A DNA stretch of 64,000 bases. It comes from Paenibacillus sp. JJ-100 (GTDB taxonomy: Bacteria > Bacillota > Bacilli > Paenibacillales > Paenibacillaceae). The notes below the pieces were generated by a model, which was given only the letters and a program-made list of their open reading frames with translations, did not search any database and had not been told where the DNA came from. Position numbers and translations under genes: made by a program. Location: NCBI RefSeq assembly GCF_948329825.1, contig NZ_CAOJCM010000002.1, positions 620,001 through 684,000 on the forward strand, in the 5' to 3' direction. Positions 50,483 to 58,923 of this stretch are shown piece after piece; within the stretch, counting starts at the first letter, position 1; every line of letters starts with the position of its first letter.

Positions 50483-51298
50483 TCATCTTGTAAAATCATG
50501 TGCCCCAATGGTCAATAGTGTTGGCCTACTCTTACTCCATTCGGATGTCGCAATCTTCGGATTGTAATAATACAGTGCACCATGCGTCGGATCGGCACCG
50601 TTCAAAGCCTGACGTGCCGCCTTATACGAGGTGGCGGTTGGTTTTAAATTAAACTGACCATCGTCCACAGCAGTGAACTGACCTTTCTGGAAAATGACTT
50701 CTGAAATGGATGACGGGAATTCTTCGGACTGCACCCGATTTAAGACAACTGCCCCTACCGCAACTTGTCCTTCAAAAGACTCCCCGCGCGCTTCCCCATG
50801 GATCAGCTTCGCAAGTTGACGCAACGTCTCACCTTCGGCTTTCACCTTCTTATTCAGCCTCTCCAAAGTAATCGGCCCGGCCACACCATCAGCATTCAAT
50901 CCCTGTGCTTGCTGGAACTCGCGAACGGCACTTTGAGTGATTGAACCATAATAACCTGTCACTCCAGCATCGAAATACCCCAAGTCGCTCAATTGCTCTT
51001 GCAATTGTACCACATGTTCACTACGAACGCCGTGCTCCAGCTTCTGCGCCCCTACGGAAGGCACAGCCACGGTAAGTCCCAGTGTCATTGCGCAAACACC
51101 GAGAAGCACCTGAACTCGTCCTGCTCTTTTTCCATTCTTCTTGCCTCGACGATGAGTCACTTTCCGACTAACCGTAATAGGTTCCATGTCGATCATCGTG
51201 GGCATATCAAAGCTCTTCTTCTCTATTTCTAAAACAGCTTCTCCAGCTTCTTCATTCATCTCAGTCATCTGACTCATTACCAATCTGTTCTTCATCAT
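50483..51298 (-). CDS. SleB-like spore cortex-lytic hydrolase
   Basis: A 271-residue peptidoglycan enzyme. A basic N-terminus and one membrane helix (about 62-83: VLLGVCAMTLGLTVAVPSVG) are followed by a peptidoglycan-binding repeat (SEHVVQLQEQLSDLGYFDAG, then GSITQSAVREFQQAQGLNAD) and a SleB/CwlJ hydrolase domain with AKLIHGEARGESFEGQVAVG, AVVLNRV and a final YYYNPKIATSEW. SleB lytic transglycosylases break spore cortex at germination; the added long cytoplasmic N-terminus is unlike B. subtilis SleB. ATG at 51298 behind GGAGGG. Confidence 0.85.
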   Translation of the reverse strand: MMKNRLVMSQMTEMNEEAGEAVLEIEKKSFDMPTMIDMEPITVSRKVTHRRGKKNGKRAGRVQVLLGVCAMTLGLTVAVPSVGAQKLEHGVRSEHVVQLQEQLSDLGYFDAGVTGYYGSITQSAVREFQQAQGLNADGVAGPITLERLNKKVKAEGETLRQLAKLIHGEARGESFEGQVAVGAVVLNRVQSEEFPSSISEVIFQKGQFTAVDDGQFNLKPTATSYKAARQALNGADPTHGALYYYNPKIATSEWSKSRPTLLTIGAHDFTR

Positions 51299-51449
51299 TT
51301 CAATTACCCTCCATTTATCCGAATCCAGATCATATCGTTTCCCCCTGAATCCTCTTGGTTGGACATCCCGAGTGTCATTATAGGATAACGAATTTATTCA
51401 GTCTATCGGACCGATGGAGCATGAAAAAATGAGTCTTACTCATCGCAAA

Positions 51450-51490
51450 AAGAGGCATGAGCCCAAGGTCGTATCAGGGCCATGCCTCTT
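51450..51490 (-). terminator. Terminator of the MFS gene
   Basis: AAGAGGCATG (51450-51459) pairs with CATGCCTCTT (51481-51490), extended by GCCC/GGGC with a bulge. The minus strand runs into TTTTGCG. It lies downstream of the MFS gene stop at 51578. Confidence 0.75.
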
Positions 51491-51577
51491 CATATATCAA
51501 CTTTATATCGCTTATCCTGCCTCCATTATCGTAGGCTGGCAGACCCGTACAAAAGTTGCGCTAAAATTTTATAACGA

Positions 51578-52795
51578 TTATTCTGCGAGTTCCTGCCCCT
51601 TCGTTTCCCGTCCCCAGAACAACACAGCGGCTGCACCAATAAGAATGGTGACGAAGAAAATAGTGAAAATAAGGCTGATGGGTACCGCTCTTTGAACCAG
51701 CATACCCACCATGAACGGTGCAAGCACGCCTCCAATCCGGCCAATCGATGTAGCCAGTCCCACACCTGTGGAACGCAAGGAGGTAGGATATAATTCTGGG
51801 CTATAGGCGTACAGTCCACCCCAGGCACCAAGGTTAAAGAACGATAAGCAGATGCCCGCGGCTAGAATCGTTGCTTCCGTTGTAGCCAGTCCAAAAGCAA
51901 TTGCGCTAACTGCTGTCAGCGTCAGATACACGACAAGCACGAACTTGCGCCCATAACGTTCAATGAAATACGCTGCAGTGAAGTAACCTGGCAGCTGTGC
52001 GATCGTCATGATCAGCACATATTGAAAACTTTTCACTAATGTAAAACCTTTCGCCATCACAACCGAAGGCAACCACAAGAACATACCATAATACGAGAAA
52101 ATAACGGTAAACCACAAAATCCATAGCATCAATGTGGTGCGACGATGCGGCGCCGACCAGACCGTCGCAACCTTTTCACGAAACGTGATTTTATGCAACT
52201 TTGTGTGATTCTTATATCGCGGTGGATCTTGAATAGCACGACGCAGGTACAGTGCATAGAACGCCGGTATTGCACCAATGGCAAATGCAATTCTCCATCC
52301 ATACTCCGGGATAACGAAATTCGCAATGAGCGCAGATACGATCCAGCCCCCTGCCCAGAAGCTTTCCAATAAAACAACCGCACGTCCACGTTCTGCAGTA
52401 GGCATGGATTCGGATACCAGCGTAGATGCCACGGGCAGTTCACCGCCGAGACCTATTCCTGCAATCAAACGCAGTACACACAAGGCCGCAAATCCAGTAG
52501 CGAGTGCAGATAGACCGCTTGCAATGGTAAAGATCAGCAACGTCCACATCAGGATCGCTTTTCGCCCAAAACGGTCTGCGAGTGCACCTGCAAGCAGGGC
52601 ACCCAGTGCCATACCGATGGAATTGATACTCGTCAGCGTTCCGACTTGTCCGGGACTGAGACTCCATTCCTTGGCAAGTGCTGCGACGATAAAGGAGATC
52701 ATGCCAACCTCCATCGCATCAAACAGCCAGCTCATACCAGCACTGAACAGCAGCTTGCGCTGCTTGGGATTCCGCAATACTTCCAATTTGCTCAT
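51578..52795 (-). CDS. NiaP-like MFS carrier
   Basis: A 405-residue major facilitator with 12 predicted helices. The signature LFDAMEVGMISFIVAALAKEW, the GALADRFGRKAILM loop and GLGGELPVASTLVSESMP are those of the NiaP/YceI group, which carries nicotinate and other small aromatic acids by proton symport. The ATG at 52795 (second Met) has AGGGAG 10 bases before. It lies 94 bases downstream of the permease gene and may be read through from the LLM operon, so a sulfonate or aromatic substrate related to that pathway is possible. Confidence 0.8.
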   Translation of the reverse strand: MSKLEVLRNPKQRKLLFSAGMSWLFDAMEVGMISFIVAALAKEWSLSPGQVGTLTSINSIGMALGALLAGALADRFGRKAILMWTLLIFTIASGLSALATGFAALCVLRLIAGIGLGGELPVASTLVSESMPTAERGRAVVLLESFWAGGWIVSALIANFVIPEYGWRIAFAIGAIPAFYALYLRRAIQDPPRYKNHTKLHKITFREKVATVWSAPHRRTTLMLWILWFTVIFSYYGMFLWLPSVVMAKGFTLVKSFQYVLIMTIAQLPGYFTAAYFIERYGRKFVLVVYLTLTAVSAIAFGLATTEATILAAGICLSFFNLGAWGGLYAYSPELYPTSLRSTGVGLATSIGRIGGVLAPFMVGMLVQRAVPISLIFTIFFVTILIGAAAVLFWGRETKGQELAE

Positions 52796-52892
52796 CAAAT
52801 TCTAGCTCCCTTGATTTCTATGTAGTCATCCTGACACTAAATCATTATTATGCAGAATGATTCAGAAATCAATGCAAAATATGCATCAGCCC

Positions 52893-53708
52893 TCATCCTT
52901 TAAGAGAACCTGCGGTCAGACCTGCTACGAAATAACGCTGTAGCAAAAGGAACAGTGCAATCATCGGAATAGCTGAGATCAGAACACCCGTGAGCATCAT
53001 CGGATAATTTGTCACGTACTCCCCGCGGAATTGCATTAAGGCAAGAGGTAAGGTTAGCTTAGACTTGCTGGTGAGCATAAGCATTGGAATAAGCAAGTCA
53101 TTCCACACCATCACAAGCAGAAACGTCGCTGTTGCAGCCAATGAAGGTGCAGCCAGTGGCAGAGCAATTCGAGTAAAGAGCCTCCATTCGCTCGCTCCAT
53201 CCATACTGCCTGCTTCCAGAATCTCCGAATTCAACATGCGCATGAACCCCGTCAGCATAAATACGGAGACAGGCATCAGCATAGCGGCTGATACGATAAT
53301 CAAGCCTGTCAGGCTGTCCGACCAGCCGAGGGTACGCGTGAGGGAATAGATCGGCAGCATACTGACTTGGGACGGCACGATCAAACCCGCCACAAACAGT
53401 GCAAACACAATTTTACCCACACTACCGCCCCAGCGGACAATGGCGTAAGCAATCATGCTGCTGAGTAGCAGCTCAATCGCAACCGTACCCAGTGTCACGA
53501 TCAGGCTATTCCCGAAATATTGCCACATCGGCTGATTGCGAAACAGCCCCGTCACATTTTCCCATGTAAACGGGTCCGGCCAGCTGAATGGACTGGTGAA
53601 AAAGTTACTGCTTGTTTTGAATGAAGATACAAATACAAAATAAAGCGGTACAAGGATCAGCAGTGCGTACACCAACAAGATCAGACGTTTGAACCATTTG
53701 AAAACCAT
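52893..53708 (-). CDS. CUT1 sugar-type ABC permease (MalG-like)
   Basis: A 271-residue inner-membrane permease with six helices. EAGSMDGASEWRLFTRIALP is the EAA loop that contacts the ATPase, and the ISAIPMIALFLLLQRYFVAGL ending is typical of MalG/CUT1 permeases. It pairs with the MalF-like permease upstream. No ATPase gene is present, so a shared MsmX-type ATPase probably drives it. Start ATG at 53708 behind AGGAGGGAG; a frame of 12 more codons has weaker support. Confidence 0.88.
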   Translation of the reverse strand: MVFKWFKRLILLVYALLILVPLYFVFVSSFKTSSNFFTSPFSWPDPFTWENVTGLFRNQPMWQYFGNSLIVTLGTVAIELLLSSMIAYAIVRWGGSVGKIVFALFVAGLIVPSQVSMLPIYSLTRTLGWSDSLTGLIIVSAAMLMPVSVFMLTGFMRMLNSEILEAGSMDGASEWRLFTRIALPLAAPSLAATATFLLVMVWNDLLIPMLMLTSKSKLTLPLALMQFRGEYVTNYPMMLTGVLISAIPMIALFLLLQRYFVAGLTAGSLKG

Positions 53709-53762
53709 ATACACTCCCTCCTTCCTCCAAAACGTAAACTTCACGTTAATCCGTTCTTCCGT

Positions 53763-54635
53763 TTAATAGCTCACCCGGTCTGCACGCAACGCCTTGAACT
53801 GTACTAGTGTCAGCAGCGCGAGCAGTACCAGGAAGATCATCGAGCCGGCAGAAGCCAAACCAAACGAATAGCTGCCAAAGGCCGTATGATAAATATAGGT
53901 GGTCAAAATTTCAGTAGAGTAGTTCGGACCTCCGTCCGTCATGGTGAAAATGAGATCAAAGGCCTTGAACGACTGTATCGTCGTATAAGCCACTACAATC
54001 GTTGCCGAAGGAGCCAGCAGCGGCCAGGTCACCGTACGGAAAACCTGCCATTTGCTGCCGCCGTCCATACGAGCCGCTTCATACAGTTCTGCTGGAATAC
54101 CTTGCAGACCCGCGATGAACACAATCATCATCTGTCCTGCGTGAGCCCACACTTGCACGGCAGCAATAGAATAGATGGCAATCTTGGGATCACCGATCCA
54201 GTTGCGTGCAATGCTGCCCATGCCTGCCTCGTTCAAACCGTAATTGACAAGTCCAATAGACGGATCATACATGAACGCCCAGATCAGACCAACCGATACG
54301 GACGACAGAATAGCCGGCAAGAAATACAGCGCGCGAAGCGCCACTCTAGTCTTGGTATTGCGTACGAGAAGTAGCGCTAGTACAAGTGAAATAAAGGTTT
54401 GTGCAATCACAACCGTTAACATAAACTCCACGTTATTGCCGAAGGCTTTGCGAAATACGATGCTGCTAAGACTGTCCTTGTAATTATCCAGCCCTACAAA
54501 TGCATACGACGGGGATACCCCGTCCCAATCCGTAAAGGAGTAGAACAGCCCCGTCAATGTAGGAAATACGAACAATCCAATGTACAGCAGCAATCCGGGT
54601 AACAGAAACAGGGATAGCTGAAGTCGATTTTTCAT
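53763..54635 (-). CDS. CUT1 sugar-type ABC permease (MalF-like)
   Basis: A 290-residue permease with six helices. The N-terminus (LSLFLLPGLLLYIGLFVFPT) and EAARMDGGSKWQVFRTVTWP EAA loop identify the MalF/UgpA class. It lies between the solute-binding lipoprotein and the MalG-like permease and is spaced by about 54 bases from the next gene. With those it forms an importer for a carbohydrate or related substrate; the substrate cannot be read from the sequence. Confidence 0.88.
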   Translation of the reverse strand: MKNRLQLSLFLLPGLLLYIGLFVFPTLTGLFYSFTDWDGVSPSYAFVGLDNYKDSLSSIVFRKAFGNNVEFMLTVVIAQTFISLVLALLLVRNTKTRVALRALYFLPAILSSVSVGLIWAFMYDPSIGLVNYGLNEAGMGSIARNWIGDPKIAIYSIAAVQVWAHAGQMMIVFIAGLQGIPAELYEAARMDGGSKWQVFRTVTWPLLAPSATIVVAYTTIQSFKAFDLIFTMTDGGPNYSTEILTTYIYHTAFGSYSFGLASAGSMIFLVLLALLTLVQFKALRADRVSY

Positions 54636-54638
54636 CGT

Positions 54639-55913
54639 TTATTTCCCGATATGTTGATCAATGATTGCTTGTGCCTGCTGGGCTGCCTCTTCTGGCGAAG
54701 CACCGCTCAGCACAGCCTGAATGGAGTTGGTGACTGCCTTCTGGTTATCTCCGTTCAGGATCGTGAACCGTGGCTGGAACACGGTCTTTTTGTTCGCCCA
54801 CTCTCCGGCAACCTGAAGCTCAGGTGTATCATACTTCACATCATTCACGGTTACATTCTGCCCTGTCTGGTTCGCGTATGCGCCAGCTACATCCGGCTTG
54901 CTCAGGAATTCAAGGAATTTTTTCGCTTCTTCCGGATGTTTCGACTTGCTGTTTACCGCAAGCATGAATGTGGTCGTGTGCACCCCTTCATACTTCGCTT
55001 GATCGGCACTTACCGTAATCGGTGCGAGCAACTTTTGCTCCAGATTCGGATTCTGCTGTTTGTTCTGAGCGAGTTGATACGAACCACTTGCGAGCATCGC
55101 TGCTTTTTCCTGAATAAACAGTGCACCTGCTGCAGGGTCTTTCGTCCCCAGTGCATCCTGCTGGAAGTATCCTTTGTCGTTCAGTTCCTTGATTTGCGTC
55201 AACGTTTTTACCCAGAACTCGTCTGTCAGTTTAGCTTCGCCCGCTTCAACCTTCGTAAAGATGTCTTCACTCGGCGCATTGTTCATCACCATCGTATTCA
55301 TGAATTGGCCCGGGCCAATATCTGCTCCGGCAAAGGCAATCGGAATGATGCCATTATCTTTCAGCTGCTGGCACAATGCCAGAAACCCTTCCCAGTCTTT
55401 CGGTGGCGTGAGGCCATACTTTTCAAACAGCTTTACGTTGTAGATTGGGTCGTTATATACAAGTTGGTACGGAATTGCATATTGTTTTCCATCATGCTGC
55501 CCAGCTTCGATCAGTTTCGGATTATAAGCCGACAGGAACGATGATCCGCTCAGATCCGTGAATAATCCGGCCTTAGTGAATGCTTCGAACTGAGCACCCG
55601 GGAAGGAAGCAAACACATCACCTGTGGAGCCATCACTAATTTTGGATTGTACAGTGGATTGATACTGATCGGAAGGCAGAGTCTGCATCTCTACTTGGAT
55701 GTTCGGATTCTCCTCTTCAAACGCATCGATCGCTTTGTTAAGCGCTTCGGAATCCTCGCCACGCCAGTGCATGAAGCTAATGGTTACTTTGCCTGAACCT
55801 GAGGAGCCGTTCTCGCCGGATGATGCATTATCTCCACCGCCGCAAGCGGACAGCAGGATGGACATCACCAGCATACTGACAAGCGGCAGAATCATTTTTT
55901 TATATTTTCTCAT
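54639..55913 (-). CDS. Solute-binding lipoprotein of the CUT1 ABC importer
   Basis: A 424-residue extracellular binding protein anchored by lipid. The lipobox LLSACGGG gives lipidated Cys at about 24, after a short signal peptide. The mature part has the family 1 fold: TISFMHWRGEDSEALNKAID, then NPNIQVEMQTLPSDQYQSTV and a long alpha/beta C-domain. It ends three bases before the MalF-like gene. Start ATG follows AAGGAGG. Confidence 0.9.
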   Translation of the reverse strand: MRKYKKMILPLVSMLVMSILLSACGGGDNASSGENGSSGSGKVTISFMHWRGEDSEALNKAIDAFEEENPNIQVEMQTLPSDQYQSTVQSKISDGSTGDVFASFPGAQFEAFTKAGLFTDLSGSSFLSAYNPKLIEAGQHDGKQYAIPYQLVYNDPIYNVKLFEKYGLTPPKDWEGFLALCQQLKDNGIIPIAFAGADIGPGQFMNTMVMNNAPSEDIFTKVEAGEAKLTDEFWVKTLTQIKELNDKGYFQQDALGTKDPAAGALFIQEKAAMLASGSYQLAQNKQQNPNLEQKLLAPITVSADQAKYEGVHTTTFMLAVNSKSKHPEEAKKFLEFLSKPDVAGAYANQTGQNVTVNDVKYDTPELQVAGEWANKKTVFQPRFTILNGDNQKAVTNSIQAVLSGASPEEAAQQAQAIIDQHIGK

Positions 55914-55927
55914 GAAAGACGACCTCC

Positions 55928-57139
55928 TTAGTTGGTAACACTAGAATGTTGCTTTTGTCTTGTTTTCCATTTCTCACGGATGATCGGCATCACGGTCTTG
56001 CCGAAGATTTCAGCTTCTTCGAGATGCGGATAACCGGATAGAATGAACGTCGTAACGCCCAGGTCTCCGTATTCCATCAAACGTTCTGCTACCTGCTCCG
56101 CTGTACCCACGATGAGGATTGCCCCACCGGAGCGTACCACGGACAAGCCAGTCCACAGGTTCGGTCCAACGACAAACTGCTGCTTCTCGGATAGTTCCCG
56201 GAGCTCATTTTGTCTGCGCTGATTGGTGGCATCTGTCTCGGCAAATGCGGCTTTGGCCTTTTCAATCGCTTCCGGCGGTACTTTGCTGATGATCTCCCAT
56301 GCTGCTGCCCATGCTTCTTCTTCCGTATCCCGAATGAGCACTTGAGCACGCATACCGTAACGGAGCTGACGATCTTGTCCGGTCTCCTCTTTCACCTGTT
56401 CACGAATGACCTCAATCTCTTCGATCTGCTCTTTAATCCAGTCATGGGGTTCTCCCCACATCAGGAATGTATCCGCATGTTCAACCGCCACTCGTTTGGC
56501 AATCGGAGAACTCCCCCCAAGATAGAAAGGCGGATGTGGCTTCTGTACCGTCTCCGGCATCCCTACCGGGCCTTTGAAGTTATAATATTGACCATTAAAT
56601 TCGGATTTCGAATTACTGGATACATCTGCACTTGATTGCGAACCACTTCCAGCAAATTCGGTCAGATTCAATCCTGTCGATTGTGTCCATGAACGTTTCA
56701 TCACTTCCATATACTCGCTCGCCCGAACATATCGTTCATCATGCGCATGAGCCAGCGGATCGCCTAGTTCTTCCAGATCCCGCACGGAACTGCCCGTAAC
56801 CACATTAATCATGGCACGACCGTCAGAGAGCTGATCCAGAGCCGCCCCCATACGAGCCGCGAGCACCGGTGTAACCAGACCTGGGCGTATTGCTACAAGG
56901 GGGCGTAATGTCTTGGTGTGACCCATTACCGCGGAGCCGACCACCCATGCGTCCAGACAGGCTCCCCCTGTCGGAATCAGCACAAATTCGAATCCCGCCT
57001 TCTCCGCCGTTTGTGCCACCTGCACCAGATAATCCAGACTTGGCTCACGCTCTGGCTCAACCCCTACATACTTGCCATCCCCAGCCGTCGGTAAAAACCA
57101 CCCAAATTTCATCTCTTCCTGTTCGCTCACATTCGTCAT
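55928..57139 (-). CDS. LLM-class FMN-dependent monooxygenase (SsuD-like)
   Basis: A 403-residue flavin monooxygenase of the bacterial luciferase-like family. MKFGWFLPTAGDGKYVGV, EKAGFEFVLIPTGGACLDAW, VAIRPGLVTPVLAARMGAAL, GRAMINVVTGSSVRDLEELG and FLMWGEPHD are close to SsuD/SfnG enzymes, which release sulfite from alkanesulfonates or sulfones. Reduced FMN must come from a reductase encoded elsewhere. It is the first gene of the ABC operon. Start is ambiguous: GTG at 57130 fits AAAGGA best, while 57139 is the longest frame and MKFGWF the conserved beginning. Confidence 0.85.
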   Translation of the reverse strand: MTNVSEQEEMKFGWFLPTAGDGKYVGVEPEREPSLDYLVQVAQTAEKAGFEFVLIPTGGACLDAWVVGSAVMGHTKTLRPLVAIRPGLVTPVLAARMGAALDQLSDGRAMINVVTGSSVRDLEELGDPLAHAHDERYVRASEYMEVMKRSWTQSTGLNLTEFAGSGSQSSADVSSNSKSEFNGQYYNFKGPVGMPETVQKPHPPFYLGGSSPIAKRVAVEHADTFLMWGEPHDWIKEQIEEIEVIREQVKEETGQDRQLRYGMRAQVLIRDTEEEAWAAAWEIISKVPPEAIEKAKAAFAETDATNQRRQNELRELSEKQQFVVGPNLWTGLSVVRSGGAILIVGTAEQVAERLMEYGDLGVTTFILSGYPHLEEAEIFGKTVMPIIREKWKTRQKQHSSVTN

Positions 57140-57364
57140 TCCTTTCTATGGATAAATAAAGTCTCATGTTAAAAAGAAGATCGGTGCTGTGCAACATGGC
57201 CGTTCCGGGTATGAATCGTTCTTTCGATCGCTTCGTTCTTCAGAATCGATTTCGTCCCCTCCACTACGTTTGCACTCGTTAAACCCTATTTTTAAAGTGC
57301 GCCTAATTTCTAATTATTTTGTAAAATATACACCCAAAAGCCGATTAATTAACTTGGTTTAATA
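57140..57364 (-). other. Leader of the LLM/ABC operon
   Basis: About 225 bases between the predicted transcription start and the LLM gene. It contains a GGAGGGGACGAAATC segment and several local inverted pieces (GATTC/GAATC, AACGA/TCGTT) that could fold, but I do not recognise a known riboswitch; in particular no SAM-riboswitch core is visible. Confidence 0.35.
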
Positions 57365-57381
57365 GGTATGGATATCATACC
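57365..57381. promoter_or_regulatory. Palindrome over the LLM operon -10 box
   Basis: GGTATG (57365-57370), five bases GATAT, and CATACC (57376-57381) form a perfect inverted repeat across the -10 element. This is a natural operator position for a repressor. Confidence 0.5.
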
Positions 57382-57402
57382 AATTGATTTGTCTGTGATC
57401 AA
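57374..57402 (-). promoter_or_regulatory. Sigma-A promoter of the LLM/ABC operon
   Basis: On the minus strand TTGATC (57402-57397), 17 bases, TATGAT (57379-57374), with an extended-10 TG one base before the -10. Transcription would start near 57367. Confidence 0.7.
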
Positions 57403-57468
57403 TGTCATTTCGCGGTAATTTCTTTTTGTCATTTTGTGGTCTTCTCTCAAATATAGGTCTCTATGATC

Positions 57469-57498
57469 TTGAATATGTACAAAACCCACCTGTATAAT
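57469..57498 (+). promoter_or_regulatory. Sigma-A promoter of the AraC-type regulator
   Basis: TTGAAT (57469-57474), 18 bases, TATAAT (57493-57498). The -10 is perfect. Start would be near 57505, about 50 bases before the gene. Confidence 0.7.
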
Positions 57499-57559
57499 AG
57501 GTTATTAATCACTATTGTAGAATCTGCCACAATACTTTGAAGTAAAAGAGGTGTTCCTG

Positions 57560-58438
57560 TTGATCGAGAGAGAGCACATGAAGGAGGACCACCACGAGTT
57601 TTTGGATATTGTTTTTTTCACGCCATCTGAATTTGAAAAGGCTGGTGGTGCCTGGCCCATACGCATTGGTCGCAATATTGGAAAATCCAACTATCGTATT
57701 GGCCCCCGTACTACGCCGTATCATTATTTGTTATTTGTGATGGAAGGAGAGGGCACCTTCATTCAGAACGGACAGGAGTATCCTCTTCGCCCTCGGGATG
57801 CATTCTGCTTGTTTCCACATATCACGCATGAGTATTGGACAGACCCAGAGCATCCATTACAAAAAATATTCATTGCATTTGACGGGACATATGCTACCGA
57901 GTTACTCTCACGAATTGGATTAACTCCGGAATCTCCATACCGCTCTAGTGTACTGACACCCGAAACAGCCAGCAGTATGCGTGCATTTATGGAAGATGTC
58001 CGCAAACCGCAAGATCATGCCAGTGATCTGGGACGACTTGCCCGGTTTCTAGGGCTTTTTGAGCGTATTGCGCGTTCCCCGGCGATCCAGAACCTGCAAC
58101 CGGACTCAACTATACCTTGGCTTCAAAAGGGGAAAGAGTATATGGAACTTCATTTTGCTGGCGGCATAACGGTGGAGGGGGTTTCAGCCCATGCAGGCGT
58201 GGATCGAACTCATTTTGCCAAACAATTCCGCAAAGCCTACGGTGTCTCCCCTGTTCAATATATTCAGCAGCTCAAAACGGACCAAGCGAGACGTCTGCTT
58301 GTGCAGACAGCGCTCAGTTTAACGGAAGTGGCCCATTCTGTCGGTTACCCGGACTTGTTTTCTTTCTCCAAAGCCTTTAAAAAACAGGTCGGCCTACCTC
58401 CCAACCGCTATCGGATCGCAGAGCAAAACAAAGCTTAG
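57560..58438 (+). CDS. AraC-family transcriptional regulator
   Basis: About 292 residues. The N-terminal half is a cupin ligand-binding domain (HYLLFVMEGEGTFIQNGQEY, LRPRDAFCLFPHITHEYW). The C-terminal 100 residues hold the two helix-turn-helix units (GITVEGVSAHAGVDRTHFAKQF, SLTEVAHSVGYPDLFSFSKAFK) ending with the AraC signature KKQVGLPPNRYR. It is divergent from the LLM/ABC operon and is its likely regulator, sensing a substrate or product. The start is uncertain: TTG at 57560 has AAGAGGTG eight bases before, an ATG at 57578 has GAGAGAG. Confidence 0.85.
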   Translation: MIEREHMKEDHHEFLDIVFFTPSEFEKAGGAWPIRIGRNIGKSNYRIGPRTTPYHYLLFVMEGEGTFIQNGQEYPLRPRDAFCLFPHITHEYWTDPEHPLQKIFIAFDGTYATELLSRIGLTPESPYRSSVLTPETASSMRAFMEDVRKPQDHASDLGRLARFLGLFERIARSPAIQNLQPDSTIPWLQKGKEYMELHFAGGITVEGVSAHAGVDRTHFAKQFRKAYGVSPVQYIQQLKTDQARRLLVQTALSLTEVAHSVGYPDLFSFSKAFKKQVGLPPNRYRIAEQNKA

Positions 58439-58484
58439 TTCCATACCGCAGCCGCTCTGAACTAAATGCACGTTTTTGGGTGCC

Positions 58485-58545
58485 AAAAAAAACGAATGAG
58501 GCAAGCCTTTCGCTCAGTGAGTGAGGACAGCCTTATTCGTTTTTT
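58485..58545. terminator. Bidirectional terminator after the AraC-type gene
   Basis: AAAAAACGAATGAGGC (58485-58502) pairs with GCCTTATTCGTTTTTTC (58530-58545) with small irregularities. It can end both the AraC transcript and the DUF3139 gene on the opposite strand, whose stop lies at its edge. Confidence 0.8.
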
Positions 58546-58793
58546 CAATAACAGGTACTTATCATTACGGAAGCACCATAAGGAGCCTCTGAGCTTTTGA
58601 AGGAATAGTTGCCCGTTATATCTATAATTTCCTCAGGTGAATAGCCTTTTTGCTGAATCAAGTAGGCTCTCACTTTCCCTTCAGCATTCTTCATTTGGAT
58701 CGGATTACCGAATAAACCGAAATACCCCCATCCGCACATCACTACAACAAACGCAAGAATAGAAATCAAACTGATTCTCACTCTTTTTGTCAT
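58545..58793 (-). CDS. DUF3139-like membrane-anchored protein
   Basis: An 82-residue protein with one N-terminal membrane helix (SLISILAFVVVMCGWGYFGL) and a short outer part (ENAEGKVRAYLIQQKGYSPE, then IIDITGNYSFKSSEAPYGAS). It resembles the DUF3139 protein at 48236. The ATG at 58793 has GGAGG seven bases upstream; a longer frame starts on poorer sequence. The C-terminus ends ISTCY, shorter than the family's usual C-terminal strands, so it may be shortened. Confidence 0.6.
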   Translation of the reverse strand: MTKRVRISLISILAFVVVMCGWGYFGLFGNPIQMKNAEGKVRAYLIQQKGYSPEEIIDITGNYSFKSSEAPYGASVMISTCY

Positions 58794-58849
58794 CACGAAA
58801 CCTCCACATCTCTTAGCGTTCACATCTATTATTTTACATAAAAAAAATC

Positions 58850-58900
58850 CCTTCTAAGCTGCAAACAGCAGAACAAATGTCTGCTATTTCGCTTAGAAGG
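58850..58900 (-). terminator. Terminator of the exopolysaccharide-type operon
   Basis: CCTTCTAAGC (58850-58859) pairs with GCTTAGAAGG (58891-58900), with an inner AGCAGA/TCTGCT pair; on the minus strand it is followed by GATTTTTTTTATG. It ends the transcript that comes from 64000 downward. Confidence 0.88.
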
Positions 58901-58923
58901 AATGATCAACCTGAACAGTAAAC

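Noticed and set aside
57140..57364. A SAM or other known riboswitch in the leader of the monooxygenase operon
   Set aside because: The leader has foldable pieces, but no known riboswitch core was recognised.
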